From Blastococcus atacamensis (GTDB lineage Bacteria > Actinomycetota > Actinomycetes > Mycobacteriales > Geodermatophilaceae), in NCBI RefSeq assembly GCF_002938425.1, contig NZ_POQU01000008.1, positions 1 to 64,000 on the forward strand: 64,000 bases of DNA. The letters are read 5' to 3'. The notes beneath the pieces were generated by a model. That model saw only the letters and a list, made by a program, of their open reading frames with translations. It ran no database searches and was not told the DNA's origin. Position 1 is the stretch's first letter; every line of letters begins with the position of its first letter. Both the position numbers and the translations under genes were made by a program. This document shows, in pieces, positions 32,020 through 40,873 of the stretch.

Positions 32020-32902
32020 GGGCCGATCGTGCCCCACCTCGCTCGCCCCTGCCTCCTTCCTCTCCCCCGAGGTGCTCGACCGGTGGCACGCCGTCGCCCT
32101 TCTCGCGCTGGCCGGAGTGGCCCTCATCGGCACGCTGAACGTCCTGACCGGCGACACGTCCGCCGGGTGGCAGGCCTTCTACGCCTTTCCCGTCCTGTGG
32201 GCGGCTTTCCACCTCCGGCCCCGGGCGGTGGCGCTGGTGACGGGTGCCGCGCTCGCGTCGGACCTGGTCACGCTGGTCCACCTCCTGCCCCTTGCGGCGG
32301 CGCTGAACGACTTCACGTTCTTCGGCGCCGTGCTCGCCGTCAACGCCCTGCTGCTGGCGCGGCCCAACCGGGCCCAGGAGCGGCTGGTCGACGCCCTGCA
32401 GCGGCAGGTCACGGTGGACTCGCTCACCGGGCTCGCGACGCGGCGGGCCTTCGACGACGCCCTGCAGACGGCGCTGACCGTCCCCGTGCCGGACGGGACG
32501 GCCCTGGTGCTCATCGACGTCGACCCGTTCAAGTCGATCAACGACAACCACGGGCACCCCGTCGGTGACGACGTGCTCGTGCACCTGGCGGCGGTGCTCC
32601 GGGACAACGTCCGTGCCGACGACGCCGTCCTCTCCCGTCTGGGTGGCGACGAGCTGGCCGTCCTCCTGCCGGGCTGCGACCGCGACACCGCCTCACGGCG
32701 GGGCGCAGAGCTGCTGGACGCCGTCCTGGCGCAGCCCATGGCGCTGGCGGACGGGACGCTGCTCTCGCTGTCGATCAGCGTGGGCGTCGCGCATGTGCAG
32801 GAGTACGGCAGCGACCGGCGGGCGGTGTACATCGCCGCGGACGCCGCGCTGTACGAGGCCAAGCGTGCGGGTCGCGGCCGGGTGGCACTGGCCCCCGCCT
32901 GA
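32018..32902 (+). CDS. Membrane GGDEF protein with GGDEL active-site variant
   Basis: 294 aa. About four or five N-terminal membrane helices (from VALLALAGVALIGTLNVL to FTFFGAVLAVNALLLARP) and a GGDEF domain: DSLTGLATRRAFDDAL, LIDVDPFKSINDNHGHPVGDDVL, active loop RLGGDELAVLLPG (Phe replaced by Leu) and LSISVGVAHV. GGDEL is less common; activity may be kept since the acidic residues remain. Start ATG 32018 (GGAGCGGGGG upstream) overlaps the divergent peptidase start; GTG 32072 is the alternative. Confidence 0.85.
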   Translation: MGRSCPTSLAPASFLSPEVLDRWHAVALLALAGVALIGTLNVLTGDTSAGWQAFYAFPVLWAAFHLRPRAVALVTGAALASDLVTLVHLLPLAAALNDFTFFGAVLAVNALLLARPNRAQERLVDALQRQVTVDSLTGLATRRAFDDALQTALTVPVPDGTALVLIDVDPFKSINDNHGHPVGDDVLVHLAAVLRDNVRADDAVLSRLGGDELAVLLPGCDRDTASRRGAELLDAVLAQPMALADGTLLSLSISVGVAHVQEYGSDRRAVYIAADAALYEAKRAGRGRVALAPA

Positions 32903-32969
32903 CTTCCGACGAGCGCCGAGGGGGTGCGTGATCGGCCCCAGGGAGTCGGGTAGTCTTCAGCTCGCACTC

Positions 32970-33054
32970 GTCCGGGTGGCGGAATGGCAGACGCGCTAGC
33001 TTGAGGTGCTAGTGCCCTTTATCGGGCGTGGGGGTTCAAGTCCCCCCTCGGACA
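32970..33054 (+). tRNA. tRNA-Leu (anticodon GAG)
   Basis: 85 nt. Acceptor arms GTCCGGG / CTCGGAC, D-arm GGCGGAATGGCAGACGC, anticodon stem CTAGC / GCTAG around TTGAGGT, a long type II variable arm GTGCCCTTTATCGGGCGT, and T-arm GGGGGTTCAAGTCCCCC. Discriminator A at 33054; CCA is not fully encoded. Its 3' end is the apparent target of repeated integration (see repeats at 48157, 51518 and 52791). Confidence 0.96.
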
Positions 33055-33061
33055 CCGAGTT

Positions 33062-33094
33062 GAACCCCCACGGCCTCTGCGCCGGCGGGGGTTC
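33062..33094 (+). terminator. tRNA-Leu terminator hairpin
   Basis: GAACCCCC (33062-33069) pairs with GGGGGTTC (33087-33094), with inner CGGC / GCCG. The same hairpin, in variant form, follows two of the downstream tRNA 3'-end copies. Confidence 0.75.
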
Positions 33095-33305
33095 TGCTGT
33101 TTCTGGTGTCGGTCAGTTCCTCCGTTGCCTTGACGATCGTCGCCTTCCCCGACCACGAGGACGAGGCCGCGACCACGCCGAGGTCGCGGCAAACCTGCGC
33201 CGGGTGCTCGCCGCCCCACGCAGGGCCTGCGCGCCCACATAGCAGCCTGCGCCCGCCGGTCCCACCCCGCCGCCTTGTGTCGGTGCCCCAGGCCACGATG
33301 GCCTC

Positions 33306-34106
33306 GTGGAACCGATCGCCCCTGACGCTGTGCTCGCCGGTGTCTGGCTCAAGCTGGCCCATGCCCACGATGTGCTGACGCTGCTCGACAGCGAGATCAG
33401 CCGGGTGCTGAGCGCCGGTGGCCGTTCGGAGCCCCGGGACAACCACGACGGCAGCTTCTCAGCGTTGTATGCGCCGCCCGAGCAGCCCTACCCTGAGATG
33501 GGGCTGATGCTCGGGGATTTCGCGCACTGCGCACGGTCGGCTCTTGACAACCTCATCACGGTTCTGGTCCTACGGAATGGGCAGGAGCCGATCCGTGACA
33601 ACGCCTTCCCGATCTACGACGACCCCGACAAGTGGGCTGACAGCGTCGCGAAGCGCTACTCGAAGAATCGTGGCCCGCTCGCTCATGTAAGCCAGGCCGC
33701 CTACGACACCATTGAGTCGCTACAACCCTTCCACGACGCCCCCGCGGGAGACCCCGAGGACAACCTGCTGGCCGTCCTGGCCAGGGTCAACAACGCCGAC
33801 AAGCACGCGATGTTGCTCACCGCCGCCGTGACGTCGGCCCCGGTCGACCAGGAAGTGCTCCGGGTCGAGCCCGAGACGGCGGAGGTCGAGATCATCTGGA
33901 CCCGGCCGCCCCTAGAGCCGCTGGTGTTCGGCTCCGAGCAGACCCGCTACAGGTTCGTGAGCGCGATGCCAAGTCAGTGGGTCGTGCTCATCAACTGGCC
34001 CTTGGTCGTGCACTTCACTGACCACCTTGGCCGGACCGTGCCGTCGCCCAATCTGGGCGACATCTACAACGCGGTAGGCCGAACCATCGACGCCTGCCTC
34101 GACTGA
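33306..34106 (+). CDS. Island protein with HEPN-like helical pattern
   Basis: 266 aa, lower GC at third positions than its neighbours. LGDFAHCARSALDNLITVLVL followed later by LARVNNADKHAMLLTAAV: the ALDxL helix plus an N-x-D-K-H-x-L motif is shared by many uncharacterised phage- and island-borne proteins with a HEPN-like helical core. The C-terminal part is beta-rich. GTG start. First gene of the island; a defence or mobile-element role is possible, not shown. Confidence 0.75.
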   Translation: MEPIAPDAVLAGVWLKLAHAHDVLTLLDSEISRVLSAGGRSEPRDNHDGSFSALYAPPEQPYPEMGLMLGDFAHCARSALDNLITVLVLRNGQEPIRDNAFPIYDDPDKWADSVAKRYSKNRGPLAHVSQAAYDTIESLQPFHDAPAGDPEDNLLAVLARVNNADKHAMLLTAAVTSAPVDQEVLRVEPETAEVEIIWTRPPLEPLVFGSEQTRYRFVSAMPSQWVVLINWPLVVHFTDHLGRTVPSPNLGDIYNAVGRTIDACLD

Positions 34107-34264
34107 GGGCCGGTGCTAACCCTGTTGCTAACGGATGGGCGAGCACCAGGCGACACCAGCTGGCACCGACCAGGTCGAACGCGGTCTCTCAGCGACCTCA
34201 ACGAGCACCGTTCACCGCCGCGTTCAAGCGCTTCTCGGTGAACAGGGGTGCACCGCGCTGCTGA

Positions 34265-35086
34265 CTAGTTGGCGTTGAGACCGAACCGCCGGGTGAGCAG
34301 CTTGGATTTCCAGTACGACTCGATCTGCTCGATGGTGTCGTCGGGGGTGTTGCCGTCAACGACCTCCAGCACTGACACCTGGTACTGCCGTCGGCCGTGA
34401 CGGGCGACGGCCTTGAGGCGGACGTCCCCGCCGTCACCCCCGTTGGCGTACTCCAGCCAGCGGCCGAGCAGGCTGTCGGCTCCCTTCGCCGAGCCGACGT
34501 ACTGCTGTCCGGACTCCACGTCGACCAGTAGGTACACGCCCTTCACGGCGCGCAGCACCTGCTGCCAGCCGTGAGGGAGGGTGGGGATGTCGTCGACCGG
34601 TCGGACGAACTCGCGGAAGCCGGGGAAACGGGGTTCGTACTGCTCGGTGATCTCGACGACCGGCTTGGGCTGGTTGGCGGCTCGCTGGACCCAGGTCCGA
34701 GTGCCGGCGCCCCAGTCGATGACCACCTTGTCGGTGTAGTCGCCGAGTTGCTGGAGCAGCCGCAGGTCATAGCTGTGGTAGCCGGACACGTCAGCGCCGG
34801 TCAGGGCGTCGACGATGCCGGCCGGGCAGATGTCGATACCGGCGACCTCGTACAGACCGGCGAACACGGTCTTGCGGGCCTCGGTCACGATGAAGCTGGC
34901 GAGCCGGTCGCCCACGTCGAACACGTTGCGCTGCTGGACGCTCTGGTACCGCTCGAACGAGATTCTGTCGTTGCGCCAGGCCTCGTAGAGCCGGCCGGGC
35001 TTCAACCGGTTGTCCTGGTGCCGGACCAGGCGGACCTGCGCCGGGTCGACACCCTCGAGGGACAGCAGGTCGTTGAACGTCAGCAT
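34265..35086 (-). CDS. GIY-YIG domain protein
   Basis: 273 aa. C-terminal GIY-YIG module: GVYLLVDVESGQQYVGSAKG (GVY...YVG), a LLGRWLEYANGG segment (Arg), and the Glu in IEQIESYWKSKLLTRRFGLN. N-terminal 150 residues (MLTFNDLLSLEGVDPAQVRLVRHQ) are a separate uncharacterised domain that precedes GIY-YIG in similar predicted nucleases. ATG 35086 has GGGGGAT seven bases upstream; ATG 35092 is the alternative. Candidate restriction or defence nuclease. Confidence 0.85.
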   Translation of the reverse strand: MLTFNDLLSLEGVDPAQVRLVRHQDNRLKPGRLYEAWRNDRISFERYQSVQQRNVFDVGDRLASFIVTEARKTVFAGLYEVAGIDICPAGIVDALTGADVSGYHSYDLRLLQQLGDYTDKVVIDWGAGTRTWVQRAANQPKPVVEITEQYEPRFPGFREFVRPVDDIPTLPHGWQQVLRAVKGVYLLVDVESGQQYVGSAKGADSLLGRWLEYANGGDGGDVRLKAVARHGRRQYQVSVLEVVDGNTPDDTIEQIESYWKSKLLTRRFGLNAN

Positions 35087-35149
35087 CGGCATCCCCCGCG
35101 ACAGTGCCTCGGCGCCACGATCTCGAAACGCCCGGCTAGCTGCACGGTA

Positions 35150-35657
35150 GCTGCGCTTCCGGACCGCTCGACACGCCTGCGCTTCACCGCCGCGTCCGAC
35201 GAGGCCTTCCGTGACGACTTCGCGCAAGTCGCCGCAGGCGGCCTCGACGCCCCCACGCTCGACATGGCGGCTCGCGAGGGCGTCGACGCCCTCGCAGACG
35301 ACAACCTCGTCTTCATTCTGTCACTGCCAGGAGAGCGGGACGCCCGGCGGAGTAGCTGAGCTGCCAGACCGGACGACAGTCAGGTTCATCATCCCGACGC
35401 GGACCGCTTGCGACGCGAGCATCAGCTACTTCGGCGTTCTCCCGGGACTTCGGGGGCACGGCTACGTGCATGACCTTCTCGCAGAGATGGTCCACGTCCA
35501 CCACGACGGCGCGCAGGCACGAATCGTCGACACGACCGACGCTGCGAACACACCCATACGGCAAGCCTTCGACGGAGCCGGGTTCGCTGTCACCCGGGTG
35601 CGAATCCCCACCTCCGGCGGTCTGCGTGAGCCGGTAGCGTCCGCACGGTGGCCGTGA
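35150..35657 (+). pseudogene. Frameshifted GNAT acetyltransferase remnant
   Basis: First part, one frame: TRLRFTAASDEAFRDDFAQVAAGGLDA ... LADDNLVFILSLPGERDA. Second part, next frame (from about 35345): LPDRTTVRFIIPTRT...ISYFGVLPGLRGHGYVHDLLAEM and IRQAFDGAGFAVTRV, the acetyl-CoA-binding Arg/Gly-x-Gly-x-G/A region (RGHGY). The two halves meet near an Ala-Arg-Arg-Ser-Ser stop at about 35357. No start codon with a ribosome site. Clearly broken. Confidence 0.7.
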
Positions 35658-35844
35658 GCGGCTCGCGGACGGGAACCGCCTTTCGCTGCTACTGCGACTC
35701 ATGAGCTGCGGGGGCGCGCTGTGTCCATCTCGGCGCTGCCGTCGGCGATCGTGGCATGAGATGACCTGTCTATGGACCAGCCGTTGTCCTGGCCGTCGCC
35801 GCAGCGGACCGCAGCCGCCGACCCGTCGGCACGAGGAGGAACCC

Positions 35845-36627
35845 GTGACCACTCCCCCGGTCCCCCGAGCGGCTCGGAGCGTCAGGCGAGACTGGGAGTT
35901 GCTCGCCGACGCCGGCCCAGAAGCACCGGAACCGTTCGACCTCGCCATGGTCGCCGACCTGCCCGAGGCGGCTCGCCGGTGGCTCACCCATGCCATCGCT
36001 CCCGGGACCCCGCTGTGGCCGTCGGTGGTCTTGTCCATGGGCGGGGAGATCCGCCTCGGGGCCTGGCGAGCGTTCACCGCCACGCAGGTCCTCGCCCCGC
36101 CGCATGGGTTCATCTGGGCCGCAACCGCCCGGTTCCTCGGCGTGCCGGTCACCGGCTTCGACCGGTACAGCTCTGGATCCGGCCAGATGAACTGGCGGCT
36201 CGGCGGCCTGGTTCCGGTCATGACCGCGACCGGAACCGACGTCACGCGGAGTGCTGCGGGGCGCCTCGCCGGCGAGATGGCGCTCGCCCCCACCACGTTC
36301 CGCGGCGCGACCTGGACGCCCGGCGCCGACGACGACCACGCCGTGGCGACCTGGCGCATCGACGACCAGGTCGAGAGCGCCGAGTTGTCCGTCAGCGCCG
36401 ACGACCGGCTGCGCGAGGTGGTCATGCAGCGCTGGGGCAACCCGGGCGGGGAACCCTTCGGCCGGTACCCGTTCGGCGTGGCCATCGAGGAGGAGAAGAC
36501 CTTCGGCGGGGTGACCGTCGGCTCGCGGCTGCGCGCCGGGTGGTGGTGGGGCACCGACCGGCAGGCCGAGGGCGAGTTCTTCCGGGCCACCATCACCGGG
36601 GCCGAGTTCCCCACGCCAGGCAGCTGA
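35845..36627 (+). CDS. DUF6544-like (DUF6920) protein
   Basis: 260 aa. ADLPEAARRWLTHAIAPGTPLWPSVVLSMGGEIRLG, WAATARFLGVPVTGFDRYSSGSGQMNWRLGGLVPVM, FRGATWTPGADDDHAVATW and WGNPGGEPFGRYPFGVAIEEEKTFGGVTV match the conserved pattern of this soluble family. Function unknown. GTG 35845 has GGAGGAA seven bases upstream. Convergent and overlapping by 35 bp with the PAP2 remnant. Confidence 0.8.
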   Translation: MTTPPVPRAARSVRRDWELLADAGPEAPEPFDLAMVADLPEAARRWLTHAIAPGTPLWPSVVLSMGGEIRLGAWRAFTATQVLAPPHGFIWAATARFLGVPVTGFDRYSSGSGQMNWRLGGLVPVMTATGTDVTRSAAGRLAGEMALAPTTFRGATWTPGADDDHAVATWRIDDQVESAELSVSADDRLREVVMQRWGNPGGEPFGRYPFGVAIEEEKTFGGVTVGSRLRAGWWWGTDRQAEGEFFRATITGAEFPTPGS

Positions 36628-37242
36628 GGGGCCGGACTCTGCGGCAGCCCGCGGTCACCCAGCGGGTCGCGGGACGTCGCAGCAGCAGGACGAGCACCGA
36701 TCCGACCACGCCACCGAAGACTGAGCCGTCGACGACGTCGTGCGGGTAGTGCACGCCGAGACCGACGCGCGCCGCGGCGACCCCGAGGGCCAGTGGGGCG
36801 ACCAGCGGCCACCACCGGGGGGCCGACCAGATGATCACCGCGGCGAGTGCCGCAGCGAGAGTCGCGTGATTGCTTGGGAGCGACAGTCCCCCACCGGAGG
36901 GCACGGGGCGACGGCGTCCAGGCCGGCGACCGAGCGGCACGGCCGGTCCCGCGCAACGAGCACCTTGATCAGCTCGCTGGTGCCGAAAGCGAGCACGACC
37001 CCGACGCCTCCGACGAGCGCCGTCGCGACCTGCCGCGATTCCCGAGATCGCACACGCCAGGCCGAGACCGCGAGGAGCAGTTCGAGCACGACGAGGCTGC
37101 CCTCGCTGACGGCGGTGACGGCCTGGTGGGCCCAGGCGGGCCGGTCAGCCACCGCCCCGGCGACGGATCGGGCCGCATCAGGACTAGTGGTGTCATTGGT
37201 GAGGAAGAAGGCGACGGTGACGCCCAGCAGGAGCGCCGGCAC
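36593..37242 (-). pseudogene. PAP2-family phosphatase, broken by a 1-bp deletion
   Basis: First frame from ATG 37242: membrane helices and VLVARDRPC (KxxxxxxRP motif region, SELIKVLVARDRP). At CPPVGD the frame breaks; the next frame continues SLPSNHATLAAALAA (PSGH-type motif) and RVGLGVHYPHDVVDGSVFGG (SRxxxGxHxxxD). Adding one G after GACTG (about 36884) gives CPPVGDWSLPSNHA and a normal phosphatase. Loss of one base therefore explains the whole defect; recent decay or sequence error. Confidence 0.85.
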
Positions 37243-37484
37243 CGCTCATGCCCGCACCGTCGACAAAGTCGTCGTCATGGGTCCGATGCTTTGCACCCCG
37301 GGCGCCCGGCAACTCCTGCACCCGGACCCACCGGTACTCCTCCTGACGGATGAGGGCGACCGGCCCCTCGTCCTCGAGACCCACCCACAGGTCACTTCCT
37401 GCGGCCGATGGGCGGAGGCGGTCGCGGCCCCAGAGTTCGGTACGCCGCAGTCGGTGCGGCGTCACCGGACCTGGAGGAGAGATC

Positions 37485-38288
37485 GTGACAACGGTCCAGC
37501 AGGCGACGACCGCAGCCGATGCGCTCGCGGCCGCCCACACGTACGCCGCTCGTGGAGCGGCGCTGACCAAGGTGTACGGGCACGGCGACACGCGCGTCGT
37601 CGCCCTGGACGACGTCGACGTCGACTTCCGCCGCGGGGAGTTCACCGCGATCATGGGCCCGTCGGGCTCCGGCAAGTCGACGTTGATGCACTGCATGGCC
37701 GGTCTGGACGGGCTGACGTCGGGGCAGGCCTGGATCGGCGAGACCGCGATCGGCGGACTGGACGACAAGGGTCTGACCCGGCTGCGCCGGGACAAGGTCG
37801 GCTTCATCTTCCAGGCCTTCAACCTGCTCCCCACGCTGACCGCGCTGGAGAACATCACGCTGCCGATGGACATCGCCGGCCGCACCCCGGACCGCGCCTG
37901 GCTCGACGGCGTCATCGACGCCGTGGGACTGCGGGAGCGTCTGGGGCACCGGCCGACGGAGCTCTCCGGGGGGCAGCAGCAACGGGTGGCGTGCGCGCGG
38001 GCCCTGGCGAGCCGCCCGGACATCATCTTCGCCGACGAGCCCACCGGGAACCTTGACTCCCGCAGCGGGGCCTCGGTGCTGGCGTTCCTGCGGACCTCCG
38101 TGCGGGAGATGGGTCAGACCGTCGTGATGGTCACCCACGACCCGTCCGCCGCCTCCTACGCCGACCGCGTGCTCTTCCTGGCCGACGGCCGCATCGTCGA
38201 CGAGATGCTTGCGCCGACGGCCGACCGCGTCCTCGAGCGCATGAAGGCCTTCGACACCGCCGGCCGCGTCGCAACGAAGGAGATCTGA
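37485..38288 (+). CDS. ABC exporter ATPase (MacB/LolD type)
   Basis: 267 aa. Walker A GPSGSGKST, Q-loop FIFQAFNLLPTLTALEN, signature LSGGQQQRVACARAL, Walker B IIFADEPTGNLDS, H-loop VTHDPSAASYADRV. The LLPTLTA Q-loop places it with FtsX-permease partners. GTG 37485 has GGAGGAGAG upstream. One base separates its stop from the permease ATG, so the pair forms one operon. Substrate unknown; the divergent two-component genes may control it. Confidence 0.93.
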   Translation: MTTVQQATTAADALAAAHTYAARGAALTKVYGHGDTRVVALDDVDVDFRRGEFTAIMGPSGSGKSTLMHCMAGLDGLTSGQAWIGETAIGGLDDKGLTRLRRDKVGFIFQAFNLLPTLTALENITLPMDIAGRTPDRAWLDGVIDAVGLRERLGHRPTELSGGQQQRVACARALASRPDIIFADEPTGNLDSRSGASVLAFLRTSVREMGQTVVMVTHDPSAASYADRVLFLADGRIVDEMLAPTADRVLERMKAFDTAGRVATKEI

Positions 38289-38289
38289 C

Positions 38290-40821
38290 ATGTGGCGCAC
38301 CACCTGGCGCAACCTGCTGGCCCACAAGCTCCGGCTGGCGTTCTCCGGACTCGCCATCGTCCTGGGCGTCGCCTTCGTGAGCGGCACCATGATTTTCACC
38401 GACACCCTCAACCGCACCTTCACGGCGCTGTTCGAGAGCACCGCCGCCGACGTCAGCGTGCACCCGGCAGCGGCGTTCGCCACCGGCGTCACCGGTCCCG
38501 GCGGCGGAGTCGACCGGCTGCCCTCCGCCGTGGTCGGGCAGGTCCGCGCTGTCGACGGCGTCGCCGCGGCCGAGGGCTACGTGCGGACCGAGGGCGTCTA
38601 CGTCCTGGACCAGGACGGCGAGGTGCTCGACACGGGTGGAGCGCCCGGCGTGGGCATCAGCTGGTTCGAGGAGCGCGCGCTGTCACCGAGCGAGCTCGTC
38701 GACGGGCGGGCGCCGGAACGGGAGGGTGAGGTGGCCCTGGACCGCGCGACCGCCGAGAGAACCGGCTACGCCGTCGGCGACCGGGTCTCGCTGCTCACCC
38801 CCGGGCCCCGGGTCGAGGCCGTGGTCGTCGGCGTCTTCACCTTTGGGGAGGACGGCGGCCTGGCCGGGGCCTCGCTGACCGCCTTCGATCTCGGCACCGC
38901 TCAGGCGATGCTCGGACTCGGGGACGAGTTCACCGGCATCGACGTCCGTACCGCCCAGGGGAACCCGGACGAGCAGGTGCGCGACCGGATCGCGGCGGCC
39001 GTCGGGGACGACTACGACGTGACGACGGCCCAGGAGCAGGCCGACGAACGGGCCGCCGCGCTGGAGGAGGGGCTGTCGTTCATCACTGTCCTGCTCACCG
39101 CGTTCGCCGGCATCGCCCTGTTCGTCGGCTCGTTCATCATCCTCAACACCTTCTCGATGCTGGTGGCGCAGCGGACGCGGGAGCTGGCGCTGCTGCGGGC
39201 CCTGGGCGCCGGCCGGGGTCAGGTCACGCGGTCGGTGCTCGTCGAAGCCCTGGTGCTCGGGGTCACGGGGTCGACGCTGGGCGTGCTCGGCGGCTTCGGC
39301 ATCGCCTCCGCGCTGCGCGCGATGTTCTCGACCTTCGGTCTGACCCTGGACGGCGGACTCGTGCTGTCGGCGAGCACGGTCGCGTGGAGCTACGCCGTCG
39401 GCGTCCTGGTCACGCTGGTCGCGGCCTACCTTCCCGCCCGCCGCGCCGCGGCCACGCCGCCGGTCGCGGCGATGCGCGAGGACCACGTCACGGTGGAGCG
39501 GTCCCTTCGCAGGCGCACTCTCGTCGGCACCGTCGCGACGGTGGTCGGTGTGACCGGCCTCGTGGGAAGCTTCCTGGTCGATGGCGGCACCGCCGCCCAG
39601 CTCGTCGGCATCGGCGGGCTGGGGCTGGTCCTGGCGGTGATCGCGTTGAGCCCCGTCCTCGCCCGGCCCTTCGCCCGGTCCGTCGGCGCGGTGCTCCCCC
39701 GCCTGTGGGGCACGACCGGGCACCTCGCCCGGCAGAACGCCCAGCGCAACCCTCGCCGGATCGCGGCCACCGCCTCGGCGCTGATGGTCGGGCTGGCCCT
39801 GGTCACCGCCTTCAGCATCCTCGGCGCATCAGCCAACGCCTCGGTCGACAAGCTGATCGGCACGTCCCTGCGTGCGGACTTCGTCGTCTCGACCGCGGTC
39901 GGACAGCCCTTCACGCCGGAGGTCGCCGAGCGGTTGCGGTCGGTCGACAGCGTGGACGCGGTGACGCAAGTGCGCTTCGGCTCGGCGCTCCTGGCCGACG
40001 AGGAGACGCTGATCGCCGCCGTGGACGACACGACGCTGGACCGGACGTTGGGACTGGACTACAGCGACGGCGGAAGCGCGGAGCTGGCGGGTTCCGGGCT
40101 GCTGGTCGACCAGCCCACGGCCGACCGTCACGGCTGGGCCGTCGGGGACACCGTCGAGATGGTCACACCGACCGGCCAGGCCGCCGAGCTGACCGTCGGC
40201 GGCATCTTCGCCAGCAACCAGGCGGTCGCGCCGGCGCTCGTGTCGCTGGAGACCTTCACCGCCACCGGTGGCTCGGACCTGGACCGCTACCTCTACCTCG
40301 ATGTCGCTGACGGCGCCGAGCAGTCGGTCCGGTCGGCCGTCCAGGCGGCCATCGACCCCTACCCCGTGGTCACCCTGAAGGACCGCGACGAGTTCGCCGA
40401 CGAGCAGAAGGGTCAGGTCGACCAGATCCTGATGCTCATCAACGCCCTGCTGGTGCTCTCGGTGCTGATCGCCGTGCTCGGGATCGTCAACACCCTGGCG
40501 ATGTCGGTGCTGGAACGGACGCGGGAAATCGGACTGCTGCGGGCCATCGGCATGACCCGCGAACAGCTGCGCCGGACCGTGCGCCTGGAGTCGGTGCTCA
40601 TCTCGGTGTACGGCTCGGTGCTGGGCCTGCTGCTGGGCGGGCTGCTCGGGGTCAGCCTCACACGGGCGCTGTCCGACCAGGGCATCTCCGAGCTGGTGGT
40701 CCCCGGCGTGCGACTGGCCCTCTTCCTCGCCCTGGGCGCGCTGATCGGCGTCCTCGCCGCCGTCTGGCCTGCCCGCCGAGCCGCACGGATGGAGGTTCTC
40801 GACGCCATCGCCACCGCCTGA
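38290..40821 (+). CDS. FtsX-family ABC permease, two FtsX domains
   Basis: 843 aa. N-terminal helix (about 17-37), large extracytoplasmic MacB-PCD-like domain, three-helix FtsX domain (about 260-385: FITVLLTAFAGIALFVGSFIILNTFSML), a second soluble domain with central helices (about 410-520), and a final FtsX block (about 710-835) beginning DQILMLINALLVLSVLIAVLGIVNTLAM and ending RAARMEVLDAIATA. Typical of exporters for antimicrobial peptides or lipids in actinobacteria. Followed by a strong hairpin. Confidence 0.93.
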   Translation: MWRTTWRNLLAHKLRLAFSGLAIVLGVAFVSGTMIFTDTLNRTFTALFESTAADVSVHPAAAFATGVTGPGGGVDRLPSAVVGQVRAVDGVAAAEGYVRTEGVYVLDQDGEVLDTGGAPGVGISWFEERALSPSELVDGRAPEREGEVALDRATAERTGYAVGDRVSLLTPGPRVEAVVVGVFTFGEDGGLAGASLTAFDLGTAQAMLGLGDEFTGIDVRTAQGNPDEQVRDRIAAAVGDDYDVTTAQEQADERAAALEEGLSFITVLLTAFAGIALFVGSFIILNTFSMLVAQRTRELALLRALGAGRGQVTRSVLVEALVLGVTGSTLGVLGGFGIASALRAMFSTFGLTLDGGLVLSASTVAWSYAVGVLVTLVAAYLPARRAAATPPVAAMREDHVTVERSLRRRTLVGTVATVVGVTGLVGSFLVDGGTAAQLVGIGGLGLVLAVIALSPVLARPFARSVGAVLPRLWGTTGHLARQNAQRNPRRIAATASALMVGLALVTAFSILGASANASVDKLIGTSLRADFVVSTAVGQPFTPEVAERLRSVDSVDAVTQVRFGSALLADEETLIAAVDDTTLDRTLGLDYSDGGSAELAGSGLLVDQPTADRHGWAVGDTVEMVTPTGQAAELTVGGIFASNQAVAPALVSLETFTATGGSDLDRYLYLDVADGAEQSVRSAVQAAIDPYPVVTLKDRDEFADEQKGQVDQILMLINALLVLSVLIAVLGIVNTLAMSVLERTREIGLLRAIGMTREQLRRTVRLESVLISVYGSVLGLLLGGLLGVSLTRALSDQGISELVVPGVRLALFLALGALIGVLAAVWPARRAARMEVLDAIATA

Positions 40822-40831
40822 CGGAGATGGA

Positions 40832-40865
40832 CGGAGGGGCACCCCTGGTCGGGGGTGCCCCTCCG
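40832..40865. terminator. Bidirectional terminator hairpin
   Basis: CGGAGGGGCACCCC / GGGGTGCCCCTCCG, perfect 14-bp stem with a 6-nt loop. Shared by the permease (plus) and the histidine kinase (minus). Confidence 0.8.
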
Positions 40866-40873
40866 GTCGTCCG

